A stretch of DNA of 17,615 nucleotides, taken from an uncultured Dorea sp. GTDB lineage: Bacteria; Bacillota; Clostridia; Lachnospirales; Lachnospiraceae. Under the pieces are notes generated by a model. It was not told the DNA's origin. It did not search any database and worked only from the letters and a program-made list of their open reading frames with translations. The DNA lies in contig CAJUAM010000049.1 in NCBI GenBank assembly GCA_910584615.1, forward strand, positions 1-17,615, written 5' to 3'. The translations under genes and the position numbers were made by a program. Shown here in pieces: positions 7,274 through 16,047 of this stretch. Position 1 is the first letter of the stretch. Each line of letters starts with the position of its first letter.

Positions 7274-9310
7274 ATGAAAAGAAAGTACAGATTTATTGCG
7301 GCATTGTTGATTCTCTGCATGGCAATGACAGTATTTCCGGAGAGAGTACTGGCGAGTGAGACAGAAAATACTGAAAACCAAAAGATAGTTACTCAAGAAG
7401 AAGAGCCGAAAACACAGCAAAAAGAAGAGGAAGCTTCACAGCCGGATAATCCGGACGAAGACAGCAGTGAGCAGGTTTTGCCGGAACAAGAGGAGAATGA
7501 AGACGTTTCGGAAGAGAAAGAGGAATCGGATCAGGAAGTTACGGCAGATCCTCAGGAACCGGAAAAGGACGGGGCTATAAAGTCACAACCTCAGGCGGCA
7601 GAACAAGATAAGGATTCTGAGGCTAAGCCGCAGGAGACTGATGAAGAGAAAGAAAAAGAAGCGAAAGAGGAAGCGGTGTCAGAGGCAGATCTAGACGACC
7701 CAGGAAGGGGAAGACTTAGCGGCGAGGAGATACCGGCAGGTTTTTTGGGCAGCAGTATACAGACAAGAGCTGCGGCAAAGATCACACATAACAAGAAGTT
7801 TGCCGGTTATACGATAAAGCAGGGGATTGATGTCTCAAAATGGAATGGGACGATCGACTGGAAGAAGGTAAAAAGTGACGGGATTGAATTTGCTTTTGTG
7901 CGGACTTCTTACAGAGGGACAAAGACAGGGAAGCTGGCTAAAGATGAGACAGCGGCGACGAATATGAAAAATGCTGCCGCTGCAGGAGTGAAGGTCGGCG
8001 CGTACATATTTTCACAGGCGATCACAAAAGCAGAAGCAGAGCAGGAAGCGGAGTATCTGCTGCAGACAGTAAAGGGGTATAAGATCACTATGCCTCTGGT
8101 GTTCGACTATGAGTATTACAGCGGCGGGCGCTTTTCAAGTACAACGAAACTGAGCAGAAGAGAAAAGACAGATATCTGTCTGGCGTTCTGCAATAAGATC
8201 AAGAAGGCAGGCTATACGCCTCTTGTATATGCGAATAAGAGTATGCTTGGTTCTGATCTTTACGCATCAGAGATTGCTGCAAAGTATCCGGTCTGGCTTG
8301 CCCACTATACGACCAGCACGAATTACACGGGAGACTATGATTTCTGGCAGTATACGTCTACTGGCAAGGTGTCTGGCATTACTGGAAACTCCGGGAATGT
8401 GGATATGAATTTCTGGTATATTAAACCGGGGACAAATCCGTCTTTCGGAACGGGAAGTACGTCTTCATCGACAGAGGTTTCAACACCTCCCGCTACTTCG
8501 ACTACTCCGGCTAAACCATCGGCGCCGGCAGCTCCGAAAGCACCGGCAGTTCCGAAACTTACCGGAAAAGCCTCATCTTATGATAAGGTGAAACTGTCAT
8601 GGAAGAAAGTATCCGGAGCTTCCGGATATGAGCTGTATCGGTATGATTCATCAAAAAAGAAGTATGTTAAGATAAAAACGATCAGCAGCGGCAGTACAGT
8701 TTCCTATACGGATACGGGAAGGAGTATGGGAAAGACTTATAAATATAAGATAAGATCCTATAAAAAAGCGAATGGAAAGACTGCGTATTCAGGACAATCC
8801 GGTGCTGTCAGTGTAAAGACAGCTTCTACGATGACTGGAAAAACCAATGGGACAAATATCAACGTCCGTTCCGGTCCCAGTACATTCAAGAAAAGAATTA
8901 AAAAACTGGGGATCAATACCGGTGTGACGATAACAGGGACAAGCGGAAGCTGGTATCGTGTTTCTGTTAAGGTAAATGGAAAAAAGAAAACAGGATATAT
9001 TAAAAAGACATACATAACGATCATCCGAATGCCCGAATTGACAGCCACAGCGTCTTCAAAGAGCAAGATAAAATTAAAGTGGAATAAAGTGTCGGGGGCA
9101 AGCGGCTATCAGATCCAGCGTTATCAGGCGTCTAAGAAAAAATATGTGACGGTCAAGACAATAAAAAAAGGATCGACGACATCATATACAAACAGCGGGC
9201 TGAAGAAAAACACTACTTATAAATACCGGATACGGTCATATAAAACTGTAAGAGGTAAGAAGATCTACAGCTACTACTGTTCGGCGAAGAGCGCGAAGAC
9301 AAAGAAATAA
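7274..9310 (+). CDS. Secreted GH25 muramidase with FnIII-SH3b-FnIII modules
   Basis: The 678-residue preprotein has an N-terminal signal peptide (KRKYR, hydrophobic 8-20, likely cleavage near VLAS at 25-28) and a long Glu/Asp-rich low-complexity linker (about 30-150). A glycoside hydrolase family 25 domain follows (about 182-385), with GIDVSKWNG (D186) and FDYE (D278, E280) as the catalytic acidic residues of lysozyme-type N-acetylmuramidases. Then come a Ser/Thr/Pro/Ala linker (392-428), a fibronectin III-like module (429-517), an SH3b module with NINVRSGPS (about 522-585) and a second FnIII-like module (586-676). The C-terminal modules are very Lys-rich and probably bind the cell wall. AAGGGGAT precedes the ATG. 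Likely role: peptidoglycan remodelling, autolysis or attack on other bacteria. No phage genes are nearby. Confidence 0.9.
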   Translation: MKRKYRFIAALLILCMAMTVFPERVLASETENTENQKIVTQEEEPKTQQKEEEASQPDNPDEDSSEQVLPEQEENEDVSEEKEESDQEVTADPQEPEKDGAIKSQPQAAEQDKDSEAKPQETDEEKEKEAKEEAVSEADLDDPGRGRLSGEEIPAGFLGSSIQTRAAAKITHNKKFAGYTIKQGIDVSKWNGTIDWKKVKSDGIEFAFVRTSYRGTKTGKLAKDETAATNMKNAAAAGVKVGAYIFSQAITKAEAEQEAEYLLQTVKGYKITMPLVFDYEYYSGGRFSSTTKLSRREKTDICLAFCNKIKKAGYTPLVYANKSMLGSDLYASEIAAKYPVWLAHYTTSTNYTGDYDFWQYTSTGKVSGITGNSGNVDMNFWYIKPGTNPSFGTGSTSSSTEVSTPPATSTTPAKPSAPAAPKAPAVPKLTGKASSYDKVKLSWKKVSGASGYELYRYDSSKKKYVKIKTISSGSTVSYTDTGRSMGKTYKYKIRSYKKANGKTAYSGQSGAVSVKTASTMTGKTNGTNINVRSGPSTFKKRIKKLGINTGVTITGTSGSWYRVSVKVNGKKKTGYIKKTYITIIRMPELTATASSKSKIKLKWNKVSGASGYQIQRYQASKKKYVTVKTIKKGSTTSYTNSGLKKNTTYKYRIRSYKTVRGKKIYSYYCSAKSAKTKK

Positions 9311-9330
9311 ATCAAGTGATATAATGAAAA

Positions 9331-9366
9331 AGGGGCTGTCTGGAAATAGATAGTCCCTTATTTCTA
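9331..9366 (+). terminator. Terminator after the GH25 gene
   Basis: AGGGGCTGTCT (9331-9341) pairs with AGATAGTCCCT (9348-9358) through 11 bp with two G-U wobbles and a 6-base loop, followed by a U-rich TTATTTCT. It lies 20 bases after the stop codon. Confidence 0.6.
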
Positions 9367-9379
9367 TGGATTCCAATCG

Positions 9380-9408
9380 TTGACAAATGAAAGCGCCGTC
9401 ATTATAAT
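9380..9408 (+). promoter_or_regulatory. Consensus sigma-A promoter of alaS
   Basis: TTGACA (9380-9385), exactly 17 bases, then TATAAT (9403-9408): both hexamers are perfect consensus. Transcription should start near 9415, giving a leader of about 35 bases. That is too short for a T-box, so alaS appears to be strongly and constitutively transcribed. Confidence 0.8.
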
Positions 9409-9450
9409 TAAAAAATAGTGACTTTATTTAGCAGATTTGAGGAGAACAAT

Positions 9451-12087
9451 ATGAAAAAATACGGAGTGAATGAATTAAGAAAGATGTTTCTTGAGTTTTT
9501 TGAAAGCAAGGACCATCTGGTGATGAAGAGTTTTTCTTTGGTGCCCCATAATGATAAGAGTCTTTTGCTTATCAATTCTGGTATGGCGCCGTTAAAACCA
9601 TATTTTACCGGGCAGGAAGTCCCGCCTAACAAACGGGTGGCGACGTGCCAGAAGTGTATACGGACAGGCGATATTGAGAATGTAGGGAAGACTGCGCGTC
9701 ACGGTACATTTTTTGAGATGCTTGGAAATTTTTCTTTTGGAGACTATTTTAAAGATGAGTCTATCCACTGGACCTGGGAATTTCTGACAGAGGTAGTAGG
9801 TCTTGAGGCTGACAGGCTGTATCCATCTATCTATCTGGATGACGATGAGGCTTTTGAGATCTGGAATAAAAAGATCGGGATCCCGGCAGAGAGGATCTTC
9901 CGTTTTGGAAAAGAAGATAATTTCTGGGAGCATGGTTCCGGTCCATGCGGCCCTTGTTCAGAAGTTTACTATGACAGAGGTGAGGAATACGGCTGCGGTA
10001 AGCCTGATTGTACGGTAGGGTGTGACTGTGACCGCTATATGGAGATCTGGAATAACGTATTTACCCAGTTTGACAATGACGGGCATAACAACTATGCAGA
10101 GTTAGACCAGAAAAATATTGATACAGGGATGGGACTGGAGCGTCTGGCATGTGTCGTACAGGGCGTGGATTCTATGTTTGATATTGATACGCTGTTTGCG
10201 CTCCGCGAGCATGTATGCAGGATTGCAGGCGTGGAGTATGGAAAAGGCAGTGAAACGGATGTTTCTGTACGTGTGATCACGGATCATATCCGTTCGGTGA
10301 CATTTATGATCTCTGACGGCATCCTGCCTTCTAACAGCGGACGGGGATATGTCCTGCGCCGTCTTTTAAGGCGTGCCAGCCGTCATGGAAGACTCCTTGG
10401 CATTGACAGGGAGTTTCTTATAGAACTTGCCCAGACCGTGATCGACGGCTCAAAGGACGGATATCCGGAGCTTCATGAAAAGAAAGACTTTATCTTTAAA
10501 GTTATCGCAAAGGAAGAAGAGCAGTTTAATAAGACGATAGACCAGGGACTGTCTATTCTGTCTGGTATGGAAGAGGAGATGGAGAAAAAAGGTGAGAAGG
10601 TCCTTTCCGGTGATGATGCATTCCGTCTCTATGACACCTATGGATTTCCTGTTGACCTGACTATTGAGATTCTGGAAGAAAAGGGGCTTTCCATTGATGA
10701 AGAAGGCTTTGAGAGGGCTGTAAAGGAGCAGAAGGAGAAGGCAAAGGGAACCTTTGGAGAGCACAATTATAATGGCAGGGAAGCGACTGTTTATGATGAG
10801 ATAGATCCAGGCGTTACAAGTACGTTTGTAGGATATGACAGGAAGGTGTGTGATTCTGCAGTTACAGTGCTTACAACGGATACGGAGATTGTTGAGGCGC
10901 TTTCTGATGGAGAAGAGGGAACGATCTTTACAGATGAAACTTGTTTTTACGCTGCAAGCGGCGGTCAGGAAGCAGATACGGGAATCATCCGGGCTGATGG
11001 GTTTGAATTCGTGGTGGAGGATACCTTAAAGCTTCTTGGAGGAAAGATCGGGCATAAAGGTCATGTCACTAAGGGTATGGTAAAGGTCAAAGATACGGTG
11101 ACACTTGAGATTGATGCCAAGAAAAGAGCGCTGTCAGCCAACAATCACAGCGCGACACATCTTCTTCAAAAAGCTCTTAGAGAGGTTTTGGGAAATCATG
11201 TGGAGCAGGCGGGATCCTCTGTCAATGCGGACAGGCTGCGTTTTGACTTTACGCATTTTTCTGCCATGACACCAGAAGAGATCAAAAAGGTTGAGGATAT
11301 TGTCAATGAGCAGATCATGAGCTGCCTGCCGGTGAAGGCAGAAAATATGCCTATTGAAGAGGCAAGAAAGACCGGAGCGGCAGCACTGTTCGGCGAGAAA
11401 TACGGCGATATCGTCCGTGTGGTAAGCATGGGAGAATTTTCAAAGGAATTCTGCGGAGGTACGCATGTAGAAAACACAGGAGTCATCACGGCGTTTAAGA
11501 TCATATCTGAGTCGGGTGTCGCTGCGGGTGTAAGACGTATTGAAGCGCTGACTTCACAGGGGATTATGGAATACTATAACAGGCTGGAAAGTAAGCTTTC
11601 TGATGTTTCAAAGTATATGAAAGCAAAGCCGGATCAGCTTATGGAAAAGCTCAAGTCTCTGATGGCAGAAAACAAGGCATTAAAGAGTGAGATCGAAAGC
11701 TTAAAGAGCAAACAGGCGCAGGATGCCATGGGCGATGTGATGGATCAGGTAGTAGAAGTAAAGGGTGTAAAACTGCTTGCCGCAAAGGTAGAAGGCGTGG
11801 ATATGAATGGGCTTCGTGACTTGGGAGACCAGTTAAAGGATAAACTGAAAGAAGGCGTTGTTGTGCTTGCTTCTTCCGTGTGCGGCAGGGTAAGCCTTGT
11901 GGCGATGGCTACAAAAGAATCAGTAGATAAAGGAGCACATGCCGGAAATCTGATCAAGGAGATCGCTTCCTTAGTTGGGGGAGGCGGCGGCGGCCGCCCG
12001 AATATGGCGCAGGCAGGCGGCAAGAATCCGGACGGGATGGACGCGGCAGTGGCAAAGGTAAAAGAAGTGCTGGAGGGTCAGTTATAA
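9451..12087 (+). CDS. alaS: Alanyl-tRNA synthetase
   Basis: This 878-residue class II synthetase charges tRNA-Ala with alanine. Its order is canonical: the catalytic domain (KKYGVNELRKMFLEFF at the start, motif 2 region RHGTFFEMLGNFSFGDYF), the tRNA-recognition domain, and the editing domain with zinc ligands H566-SAT-H570 and C668-GGT-H672. A coiled coil (about 710-750) and a C-terminal DHHA1 domain with a VGGGGGGRPNMAQAGG tail follow. The length is typical. I chose the ATG at 9451 because GAGGAG lies just before it and MKKYG fits the family start. An in-frame ATG at 9418 lies near the predicted transcription start and lacks a Shine-Dalgarno. It has its own promoter and a strong terminator, so it is probably transcribed alone. 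Confidence 0.97.
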   Translation: MKKYGVNELRKMFLEFFESKDHLVMKSFSLVPHNDKSLLLINSGMAPLKPYFTGQEVPPNKRVATCQKCIRTGDIENVGKTARHGTFFEMLGNFSFGDYFKDESIHWTWEFLTEVVGLEADRLYPSIYLDDDEAFEIWNKKIGIPAERIFRFGKEDNFWEHGSGPCGPCSEVYYDRGEEYGCGKPDCTVGCDCDRYMEIWNNVFTQFDNDGHNNYAELDQKNIDTGMGLERLACVVQGVDSMFDIDTLFALREHVCRIAGVEYGKGSETDVSVRVITDHIRSVTFMISDGILPSNSGRGYVLRRLLRRASRHGRLLGIDREFLIELAQTVIDGSKDGYPELHEKKDFIFKVIAKEEEQFNKTIDQGLSILSGMEEEMEKKGEKVLSGDDAFRLYDTYGFPVDLTIEILEEKGLSIDEEGFERAVKEQKEKAKGTFGEHNYNGREATVYDEIDPGVTSTFVGYDRKVCDSAVTVLTTDTEIVEALSDGEEGTIFTDETCFYAASGGQEADTGIIRADGFEFVVEDTLKLLGGKIGHKGHVTKGMVKVKDTVTLEIDAKKRALSANNHSATHLLQKALREVLGNHVEQAGSSVNADRLRFDFTHFSAMTPEEIKKVEDIVNEQIMSCLPVKAENMPIEEARKTGAAALFGEKYGDIVRVVSMGEFSKEFCGGTHVENTGVITAFKIISESGVAAGVRRIEALTSQGIMEYYNRLESKLSDVSKYMKAKPDQLMEKLKSLMAENKALKSEIESLKSKQAQDAMGDVMDQVVEVKGVKLLAAKVEGVDMNGLRDLGDQLKDKLKEGVVVLASSVCGRVSLVAMATKESVDKGAHAGNLIKEIASLVGGGGGGRPNMAQAGGKNPDGMDAAVAKVKEVLEGQL

Positions 12088-12129
12088 AAATATGAGAATG
12101 GCAGGGCAAAAGTATGCTGCTTTTGCTGT

Positions 12130-12168
12130 AAAAAGCTACGAATCATTTGTTGATTGGTAGCTTTTTTT
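12130..12168 (+). terminator. Strong Rho-independent terminator of alaS
   Basis: AAAAAGCTAC (12130-12139) pairs perfectly with GTAGCTTTTT (12157-12166). An inner AATCA/TGATT stem follows after one G-G mismatch, with a 5-base loop, and the U-run extends to 12168. It separates alaS from the sigma-factor operon. Confidence 0.85.
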
Positions 12169-12187
12169 CAAATTTTTTCAAATTATT

Positions 12188-12216
12188 TGTAACAAAACAG
12201 GAGATCAGTACTCTTA
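12188..12216 (+). promoter_or_regulatory. Candidate ECF-type promoter of the sigma/transporter operon
   Basis: TGTAAC at 12188-12193 followed by AAAA looks like the AAC-containing -35 element of ECF sigma promoters. The -10 is not clear: CTCTTA begins 17 bases later at 12211. The site lies right after the alaS terminator and about 45 bases before the sigma gene start. No good TTGACA/TATAAT pair is present in the same gap. Confidence 0.35.
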
Positions 12217-12236
12217 TAAATAAGGAGGTGGAATGG

Positions 12237-12707
12237 GTGCAGGATTTTGAAAAAGTCTATGTGGAATATCTTAGGGATGTCTACAATTTTCTGTTAAAAC
12301 TAAGCGGCAGCGAAGATATTGCCGAAGAGCTGACCCAGTCCACATTTTCAATTGCTTTTGAAAACATGGAGAAATTCCGGGGAACGTGTAAGATATCGGT
12401 CTGGCTGTGTCAGATCGCAAAGCATGAGTATTTTGCGCATTGCAGAAAGCAAAAACATATTGTAGGGGAAACTGCAGGGGGTGAGCCGTGGGAAGAGAGT
12501 CTGGAAGAAAAGTTTATCGACCACGCGGAACAGATACGGATCCATGAGATTTTGCATGTATTGCCGGAACCATATAAGGAGGTATTTACTCTCCGGGTTA
12601 TGGCAGAGCTTTCTTATAAAGATATCAGCCGGCTCTTTGGGAAATCTGAATCATGGGCGAGAGTCACATATTACCGTGCGAAATGTATGATCATTGAGCA
12701 GCTTTAA
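12237..12707 (+). CDS. ECF-type RNA polymerase sigma factor
   Basis: This 156-residue protein has the two-domain layout of group IV (extracytoplasmic function) sigma factors. Region 2 covers about residues 5-70 (YLRDVYNFLLKLSGSEDIAEELTQ, then WLCQIAKHEYFAHCRKQ), and region 4 lies in the last 50 residues (LPEPYKEVFTLR, then a helix-turn-helix SYKDISRLFGKSESWARV). I place the start at GTG 12237, seven bases after AAGGAGG. The frame stays open upstream to 12147, but that part overlaps the alaS terminator. A zinc-binding anti-sigma gene follows 13 bases on, then the transporter genes, so it most likely directs transcription of its own operon in response to an envelope signal. The ECF group cannot be assigned by eye. 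Confidence 0.88.
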   Translation: MQDFEKVYVEYLRDVYNFLLKLSGSEDIAEELTQSTFSIAFENMEKFRGTCKISVWLCQIAKHEYFAHCRKQKHIVGETAGGEPWEESLEEKFIDHAEQIRIHEILHVLPEPYKEVFTLRVMAELSYKDISRLFGKSESWARVTYYRAKCMIIEQL

Positions 12708-12720
12708 GGGGGTGGATAGA

Positions 12721-13305
12721 ATGAAATGTGAGATCATCAGGGATTTGATGCCTTTATATCTGGATGACTGCTGCAGTGAAGGGAGCGGGCGTCTTGTAAA
12801 GGAACATATAGAAGAATGTGATTCCTGTCGGAATCTTTTGGAGGAAATGTCAAAGGAGCTGGTTGTCGGGACACGGGAAAAGCAGAAGAATCTTATGGAG
12901 GAAGAACTTTTAAAGACCGGGAAAGAAGTGATAAAGACAGAGATGCGCAGGGACTATCTGGAAAAAATTGTCTGGATAGATATACCGCTGAATATTGTTT
13001 TATATATTTTTGGAATGATCATAATGCTAAGATATAATGGCAGTAATTTCTATCTATATGAAAAACTTTCAAAAATGATGTGGGAAAAGAGTGTTTCGCT
13101 TGATATATACAGCAGCATCGGGGATCCGATGACAGTAGGGTTAATGATCTATTTTCTCGTCGGGGAGATTTTGTATCTTGTTCGAAGGAAAAAGAAAAGA
13201 CAGATCGGGATGCTTGATTCCATCATATGGGAATCTGTTATTTATAAAATCATTATGTTTTTAACTCTTGCAGTCATTGGTCTGCTGTTGATGATGCAAA
13301 AATAA
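12721..13305 (+). CDS. Membrane anti-sigma factor with zinc-finger (ZAS/zf-HC2) domain
   Basis: The 194-residue protein starts with a zinc anti-sigma domain: C3, then H29-x3-C33-x2-C36 in HIEECDSC. It continues with about three hydrophobic segments, roughly 85-105 (IDIPLNIVLYIFGMIIML), 138-155 (VGLMIYFLVGEILYLV) and 173-192 (IIMFLTLAVIGLLLMM). The N-terminal domain would hold the adjacent sigma factor at the inner face of the membrane. I start it at ATG 12721 after AAGGGGGTG. An upstream in-frame ATG at 12694 overlaps the sigma gene and lacks a Shine-Dalgarno. No large extracellular sensor domain is visible, so sensing may depend on the membrane segments or on the neighbouring permease. That last point is inference. 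Confidence 0.85.
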   Translation: MKCEIIRDLMPLYLDDCCSEGSGRLVKEHIEECDSCRNLLEEMSKELVVGTREKQKNLMEEELLKTGKEVIKTEMRRDYLEKIVWIDIPLNIVLYIFGMIIMLRYNGSNFYLYEKLSKMMWEKSVSLDIYSSIGDPMTVGLMIYFLVGEILYLVRRKKKRQIGMLDSIIWESVIYKIIMFLTLAVIGLLLMMQK

Positions 13306-13335
13306 TGATCAAATATGTCCAGGAGGAGAATGGGA

Positions 13336-16047
13336 ATGAAAAGTGAGGTAGAAAAGCGGTCCGGTCATAAACTTTTGTTAAGGCAGGTAATTACTTCTTT
13401 CGTGTTTTACGGAGTGAATTTTACCATATTGTTTTTGCCGTGGATCATTATCGGTAAGGAGCGCTATAACTTATTGCAGCTGGCGCTCAAAATCAAAAGC
13501 TGCGGTCTTGAAGCTTTGATCGCTGGAACGGATGTCTATGCGTATGTGGATAACATATCTGCATTGAATATAGGAGTTTTTGTAGAATTGCTCTTTTATG
13601 GGGTGTATTTCCTGCTGGGAGTGCTCCACCTTTTATCAGCGCTGAGAAAAAGGGAAAAATGGTACCATACCGCTGCGTTAGCTACAGCGGTGACGGCTTT
13701 TTATGTACATATGTCGAGATATACGATTTTAAATATCACGACGGAGCCGGATCTGTCAACGGCAGCTTTAGGAATGATCCTTCTTTTTAGCGCCGTAGAG
13801 TATGCGGCAGTAAAGATCATGGGAATCTGGGAGGAGACAAAACAGCTTTCCAAAGAGTTTCATGAGAACGAGAGAAAAGAAAGGGAGGAAAAGGAAAGAA
13901 GACTGGCTTTTCATGGAAAATACAATGAATTGTTTTATCGGTTTGTCTGGAAGAATTTTAAAAGAAACTGGAAAGATTATGTTCTTTTGTTTTTGTGCAG
14001 CAGCATGGTATTTGCTTTTTTAATTACCGGTTTCGGCATGAACAGGCTCTTAGGGGTGAACAGTAAATATGTAGGTCTGGACCAATTGTTCGGCGGATTA
14101 AATATCATATTGATGAATGCCATCATTCCGGTGGGGATCATGTCGGTGATCATGATCGTGATCCTTGTATTCTATTATTTAAGGAGCCGTGCGAAAAATT
14201 ACGGAATCTTTCTGACTTTGGGGATGCGAAGGAAAACCCTCTGGTACTTTGTGGCGATGGAATTTGTATCGCTCTTTTTTTTTACTATTGCGGCGGGGGG
14301 CATGATGGGGACGGGGATCCTCATGCTGTTTTCCATGAAATCACAGGCACTTACCGGGCAGCATGTAAACTGGTATTCGGCTGGGGCATCGTCCTATGTA
14401 AAAGCAGTGATCGCTCTTATCCTTCTTTTTCTTGTATCCTTTATGGCAGCGAGAGATATCTTTTTTGACTTTAATATGGGAAAAAGTACGGAACTTAAGG
14501 CTGTCAGGGAGAAGATGCCGGTGCGGTATACAAAAGTTTTCTTTACTCTTGGAATTTTGTGCTTTGTTTACAGTATCTTTGAGTATGCCCAGCTTCGTAA
14601 TTTTGAGAATGTAAAGCTATTAGCGATCCTGTCTGTGGGTATCTTTCTTGTGCTGCGGTCCGGGATTGCAGAATGGGCTGTGCGGGAGAGAAGACGCAGC
14701 ACCTATGTTAAAAAGCTTATGGTGCATAATCAGCTTTTCCATAAGTCAAAAACAAATACGGGTTATATATTTGGAATGGCGATGATACAGTTTTTTGCTT
14801 TGTTTTATTTCTCCTTTCAGACCATCTCCGTGAGGATCGCAGAGGAGGCGGACACACTGTTTCCTTATGATATCGTGTGTGCCGCGGGTGATAAGGATAA
14901 TGATATCTTTGAAGGGCTTAAAAAGAAATATGAGTTAGAGATGACAATCTATCCTATGGTACGGGTATCCAACTATGATTCTACAGAAAAAAAAGAAGGT
15001 ATGAGAGATATACAGGCGCCTCAGGGGCAGCATATCGGCATATCAGAAAGTACTTATCATTCCTTGAAGAAAGCGCTTGACAGGTCCTATAAGGCAAGAT
15101 CCCTTCATCTGGATGCTGAGGGAGAGAAAATATACATTGTTCATCAGCAGGATAAGTCCATAAAGGCACAGCCAATAGATTTCTTTTTATCCCGGGAGGA
15201 ACCTCTTTTACATGTAGGCCAGCCCTGTGAGATCGGATACGATAATGCAATATTATCGAGGAAAAAGGATGTGGGATATTACTTTAAAACGATACAGGGA
15301 GAAGAGATCGGCAGCCTTACGGGTGCGTTCCGTCAGGGGCTCAGGGACAATCTGGTAGTTTTTTCGGATGTGTATTTTGAAAAGGCAAAAGAACTCTGGA
15401 AGACAACGGATATGTACACTGGAGAGCCGATCCCTGAGGAAGTGGAAAAGATTGAGGATGTGAATATCCGTCAGGGTCCCTCGAAGCTTGTCCTGATCAA
15501 TACAAGGCAAGAGGATGTATCGGATATCGTATCGGATCTGTCCGGGTTTAAGGAACGCCACAGAGAGGATGAGCGCTACGATGCTTCTGTGCCATGCTTA
15601 TATACAAAAATGCAGGCGGTGAAAGACCTGAAGATCGAGCGGGTGATGAAAGGAGTTTTGAATCTTTTAGTGCTCATCGTGTCGTTTGTCATCTATTTTG
15701 TGCTGCTCAATGTGAAGATGGCGACAGAAGCGGATATGGTGGCAAAGAGAGCGGAGTTTTTAATGTGTATGGGAATGCGCGAAAAAGAAAGAAAAGCGCT
15801 TATCAGGAAGGAGCTTTTGCGTTATTACTATTTATTTCCGACAGTAATAGCTGTAGTGCTGGCACTTTTTTATACGGCAGCGGTCATTATCGCAAGGCAG
15901 TATGGGAAAGCTGATATATTTGCTTACATAAAGGGAATGATTCCGTTATGGACGGTAAGCCTTATGGGTATGGGAGTGATTGTTATGATACGGGTGACAA
16001 TGTATATACGAAGGGCAGAGGGAGAGGATGAAAAGGATGGAAGATAA
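13336..16047 (+). CDS. BceB-like FtsX-family ABC permease with extra N-terminal membrane domain
   Basis: This 903-residue permease has a BceB-type core from about residue 198: a helix pair after FVWKNFKRNWKDYVLLF, further helices near 255-283, 310-335, 355-375 and 400-445, and one near 475-495. A large extracellular domain follows (about 500-768), then three C-terminal helices. That is about ten core helices plus one big exterior domain, as in bacitracin or peptide-sensing BceB/VraG proteins. The first 197 residues are extra: about four hydrophobic segments (17-40, 79-101, 110-126, 141-163) and a charged Glu/Lys/Arg helix (167-192). BceB proteins usually have about 650 residues. I start at ATG 13336, nine bases after AGGAGG; 13315 and 13330 are in-frame alternatives. 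It follows the anti-sigma gene by 30 bases and overlaps the ATPase gene by 20. Confidence 0.85.
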   Translation: MKSEVEKRSGHKLLLRQVITSFVFYGVNFTILFLPWIIIGKERYNLLQLALKIKSCGLEALIAGTDVYAYVDNISALNIGVFVELLFYGVYFLLGVLHLLSALRKREKWYHTAALATAVTAFYVHMSRYTILNITTEPDLSTAALGMILLFSAVEYAAVKIMGIWEETKQLSKEFHENERKEREEKERRLAFHGKYNELFYRFVWKNFKRNWKDYVLLFLCSSMVFAFLITGFGMNRLLGVNSKYVGLDQLFGGLNIILMNAIIPVGIMSVIMIVILVFYYLRSRAKNYGIFLTLGMRRKTLWYFVAMEFVSLFFFTIAAGGMMGTGILMLFSMKSQALTGQHVNWYSAGASSYVKAVIALILLFLVSFMAARDIFFDFNMGKSTELKAVREKMPVRYTKVFFTLGILCFVYSIFEYAQLRNFENVKLLAILSVGIFLVLRSGIAEWAVRERRRSTYVKKLMVHNQLFHKSKTNTGYIFGMAMIQFFALFYFSFQTISVRIAEEADTLFPYDIVCAAGDKDNDIFEGLKKKYELEMTIYPMVRVSNYDSTEKKEGMRDIQAPQGQHIGISESTYHSLKKALDRSYKARSLHLDAEGEKIYIVHQQDKSIKAQPIDFFLSREEPLLHVGQPCEIGYDNAILSRKKDVGYYFKTIQGEEIGSLTGAFRQGLRDNLVVFSDVYFEKAKELWKTTDMYTGEPIPEEVEKIEDVNIRQGPSKLVLINTRQEDVSDIVSDLSGFKERHREDERYDASVPCLYTKMQAVKDLKIERVMKGVLNLLVLIVSFVIYFVLLNVKMATEADMVAKRAEFLMCMGMREKERKALIRKELLRYYYLFPTVIAVVLALFYTAAVIIARQYGKADIFAYIKGMIPLWTVSLMGMGVIVMIRVTMYIRRAEGEDEKDGR

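Noticed and set aside
9409..9450. T-box or other amino-acid-responsive leader before alaS
   Set aside because: The leader after the consensus promoter is only about 35 bases. The argS leader is about as short, so neither can hold a T-box.
12147..12236. Upstream extension of the sigma-factor frame to the ATG at 12147
   Set aside because: That part overlaps the alaS terminator hairpin, has no Shine-Dalgarno and lies outside the ECF homology. The GTG at 12237 after AAGGAGG is better.
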